Translations under genes and position numbers: made by a program
NCBI GenBank assembly: GCA_028698395.1
Contig: JAQVDG010000132.1
Location: 1-6,200 of the forward strand
From: Weeksellaceae bacterium
GTDB lineage: Bacteria; Bacteroidota; Bacteroidia; Flavobacteriales; Weeksellaceae
Direction of reading: 5' to 3'
Length of the DNA stretch: 6,200 nt
Shown: in pieces, positions 5,932-6,200 of the stretch
How the letters are laid out: the number at the start of each line of letters is the position of its first letter
Position numbering within the stretch: position 1 is the first letter of the stretch
The notes under the pieces: model-generated
What the model saw: only the letters and a program-made list of their open reading frames with translations
Databases searched by the model: none
Told to the model about the DNA's origin: nothing

Positions 5932-6200
5932 ATGAAAAGAGAAAAATCACCGGAAGCCATTGAATGGGAAAAAGTAGAACAGTTTTTTATAAAAAACTTT
6001 ACTGATGGCGAACGTCCGGAATTAGATACAATATTATTTTTGATTGGTGTGCAAGAATTAGGTCAAGGAAAAAGAAAATTTGTGAAAGATGATAAACTAA
6101 ATTTAATGCACATTGCCGTCTGCCGTTTATTGGAACCTTTAGGATATTACCGTTACAAAGGTGTTGATAGTGAAGGTTGGCCGCAATTTGAATTAACAGA
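5932..6200 (+). CDS. Conserved-looking hypothetical protein, C-terminally cut by window edge
   Basis: Open frame from ATG 5932 to the right edge, with 89 complete codons and no stop. I do not recognise a named family. The first 30 residues are charged (MKREKSPEAIEWEKVEQFF), followed by LDTILFLIGVQELGQGKRKF (31-50), a segment DDKLNLMHIAVCRLLEPLGYY (53-73) that looks helical with a single Cys, and GVDSEGWPQFEL (77-88), a turn-and-aromatic patch. The dense spread of Gly, Trp, aromatic and buried residues looks like a small folded cytoplasmic domain rather than random sequence, and codon use matches the neighbours. No signal peptide or membrane helix is seen. A good -7 element 4 bases upstream supports the ATG. 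It is probably a short protein nearing its end at the window edge. Confidence 0.75.
   Translation, partial: MKREKSPEAIEWEKVEQFFIKNFTDGERPELDTILFLIGVQELGQGKRKFVKDDKLNLMHIAVCRLLEPLGYYRYKGVDSEGWPQFELT

Noticed and set aside
1..6200. Mobile element, CRISPR, toxin-antitoxin or defence system
   Set aside because: No transposase, integrase, spaced repeats, att-like duplications, small paired genes or composition shift were seen; the genes are mostly housekeeping.

Overview
This is an ordinary chromosomal stretch of an AT-rich member of the Bacteroidota, most likely Flavobacteriales. The evidence is protein style (ValRS, MiaA and YaaA of flavobacterial type, rich in Lys/Glu/Ile/Asn), strong use of AAA/GAA/TTA codons, no clear Shine-Dalgarno sequences, and TAnnTTTG-type -7 promoter elements just upstream of genes. 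I cannot name a genus from this window.

All seven genes lie on the + strand and are tightly packed. From 1 to 2072 is the C-terminal three quarters of valyl-tRNA synthetase (valS), cut by the left edge. Eight bases later comes a family 2 glycosyltransferase (2081-2965) with no in-frame ATG anywhere, so it must use TTG or another rare start. A short gap with a perfect 9-bp inverted repeat and a good -7 element (3025-3032) leads into a YciO-type member of the Sua5/YciO/YrdC family (3049-3672). A 164-bp gap then precedes yaaA (3837-4595), a peroxide-stress DUF328 protein. A small DUF1232/YkvA membrane protein (4644-4967) follows, with miaA (4972-5898) four bases behind it. A conserved-looking but unrecognised small protein starts at 5932 and runs off the right edge.

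Three of the seven genes concern tRNA: charging of tRNA-Val (valS), a relative of the t6A37 pathway enzymes (yciO) and prenylation of A37 (miaA). The others (glycosyltransferase, YaaA, YkvA) have no obvious link to that theme. Likely transcription units are valS plus the glycosyltransferase, yciO alone, yaaA possibly reading into ykvA-miaA, and the last gene from its own promoter.

I see no tRNA or rRNA gene, CRISPR array, insertion sequence, prophage gene or defence system. The points worth a second look are modest: the ATG-less glycosyltransferase, two probable leaderless promoters with identical spacing, an inverted repeat inside a promoter region, a YciO protein that lacks the TsaC S-x-N signature, and a roughly tenfold excess of CCGG over GGCC. 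I did not find evidence for a new biological system here.
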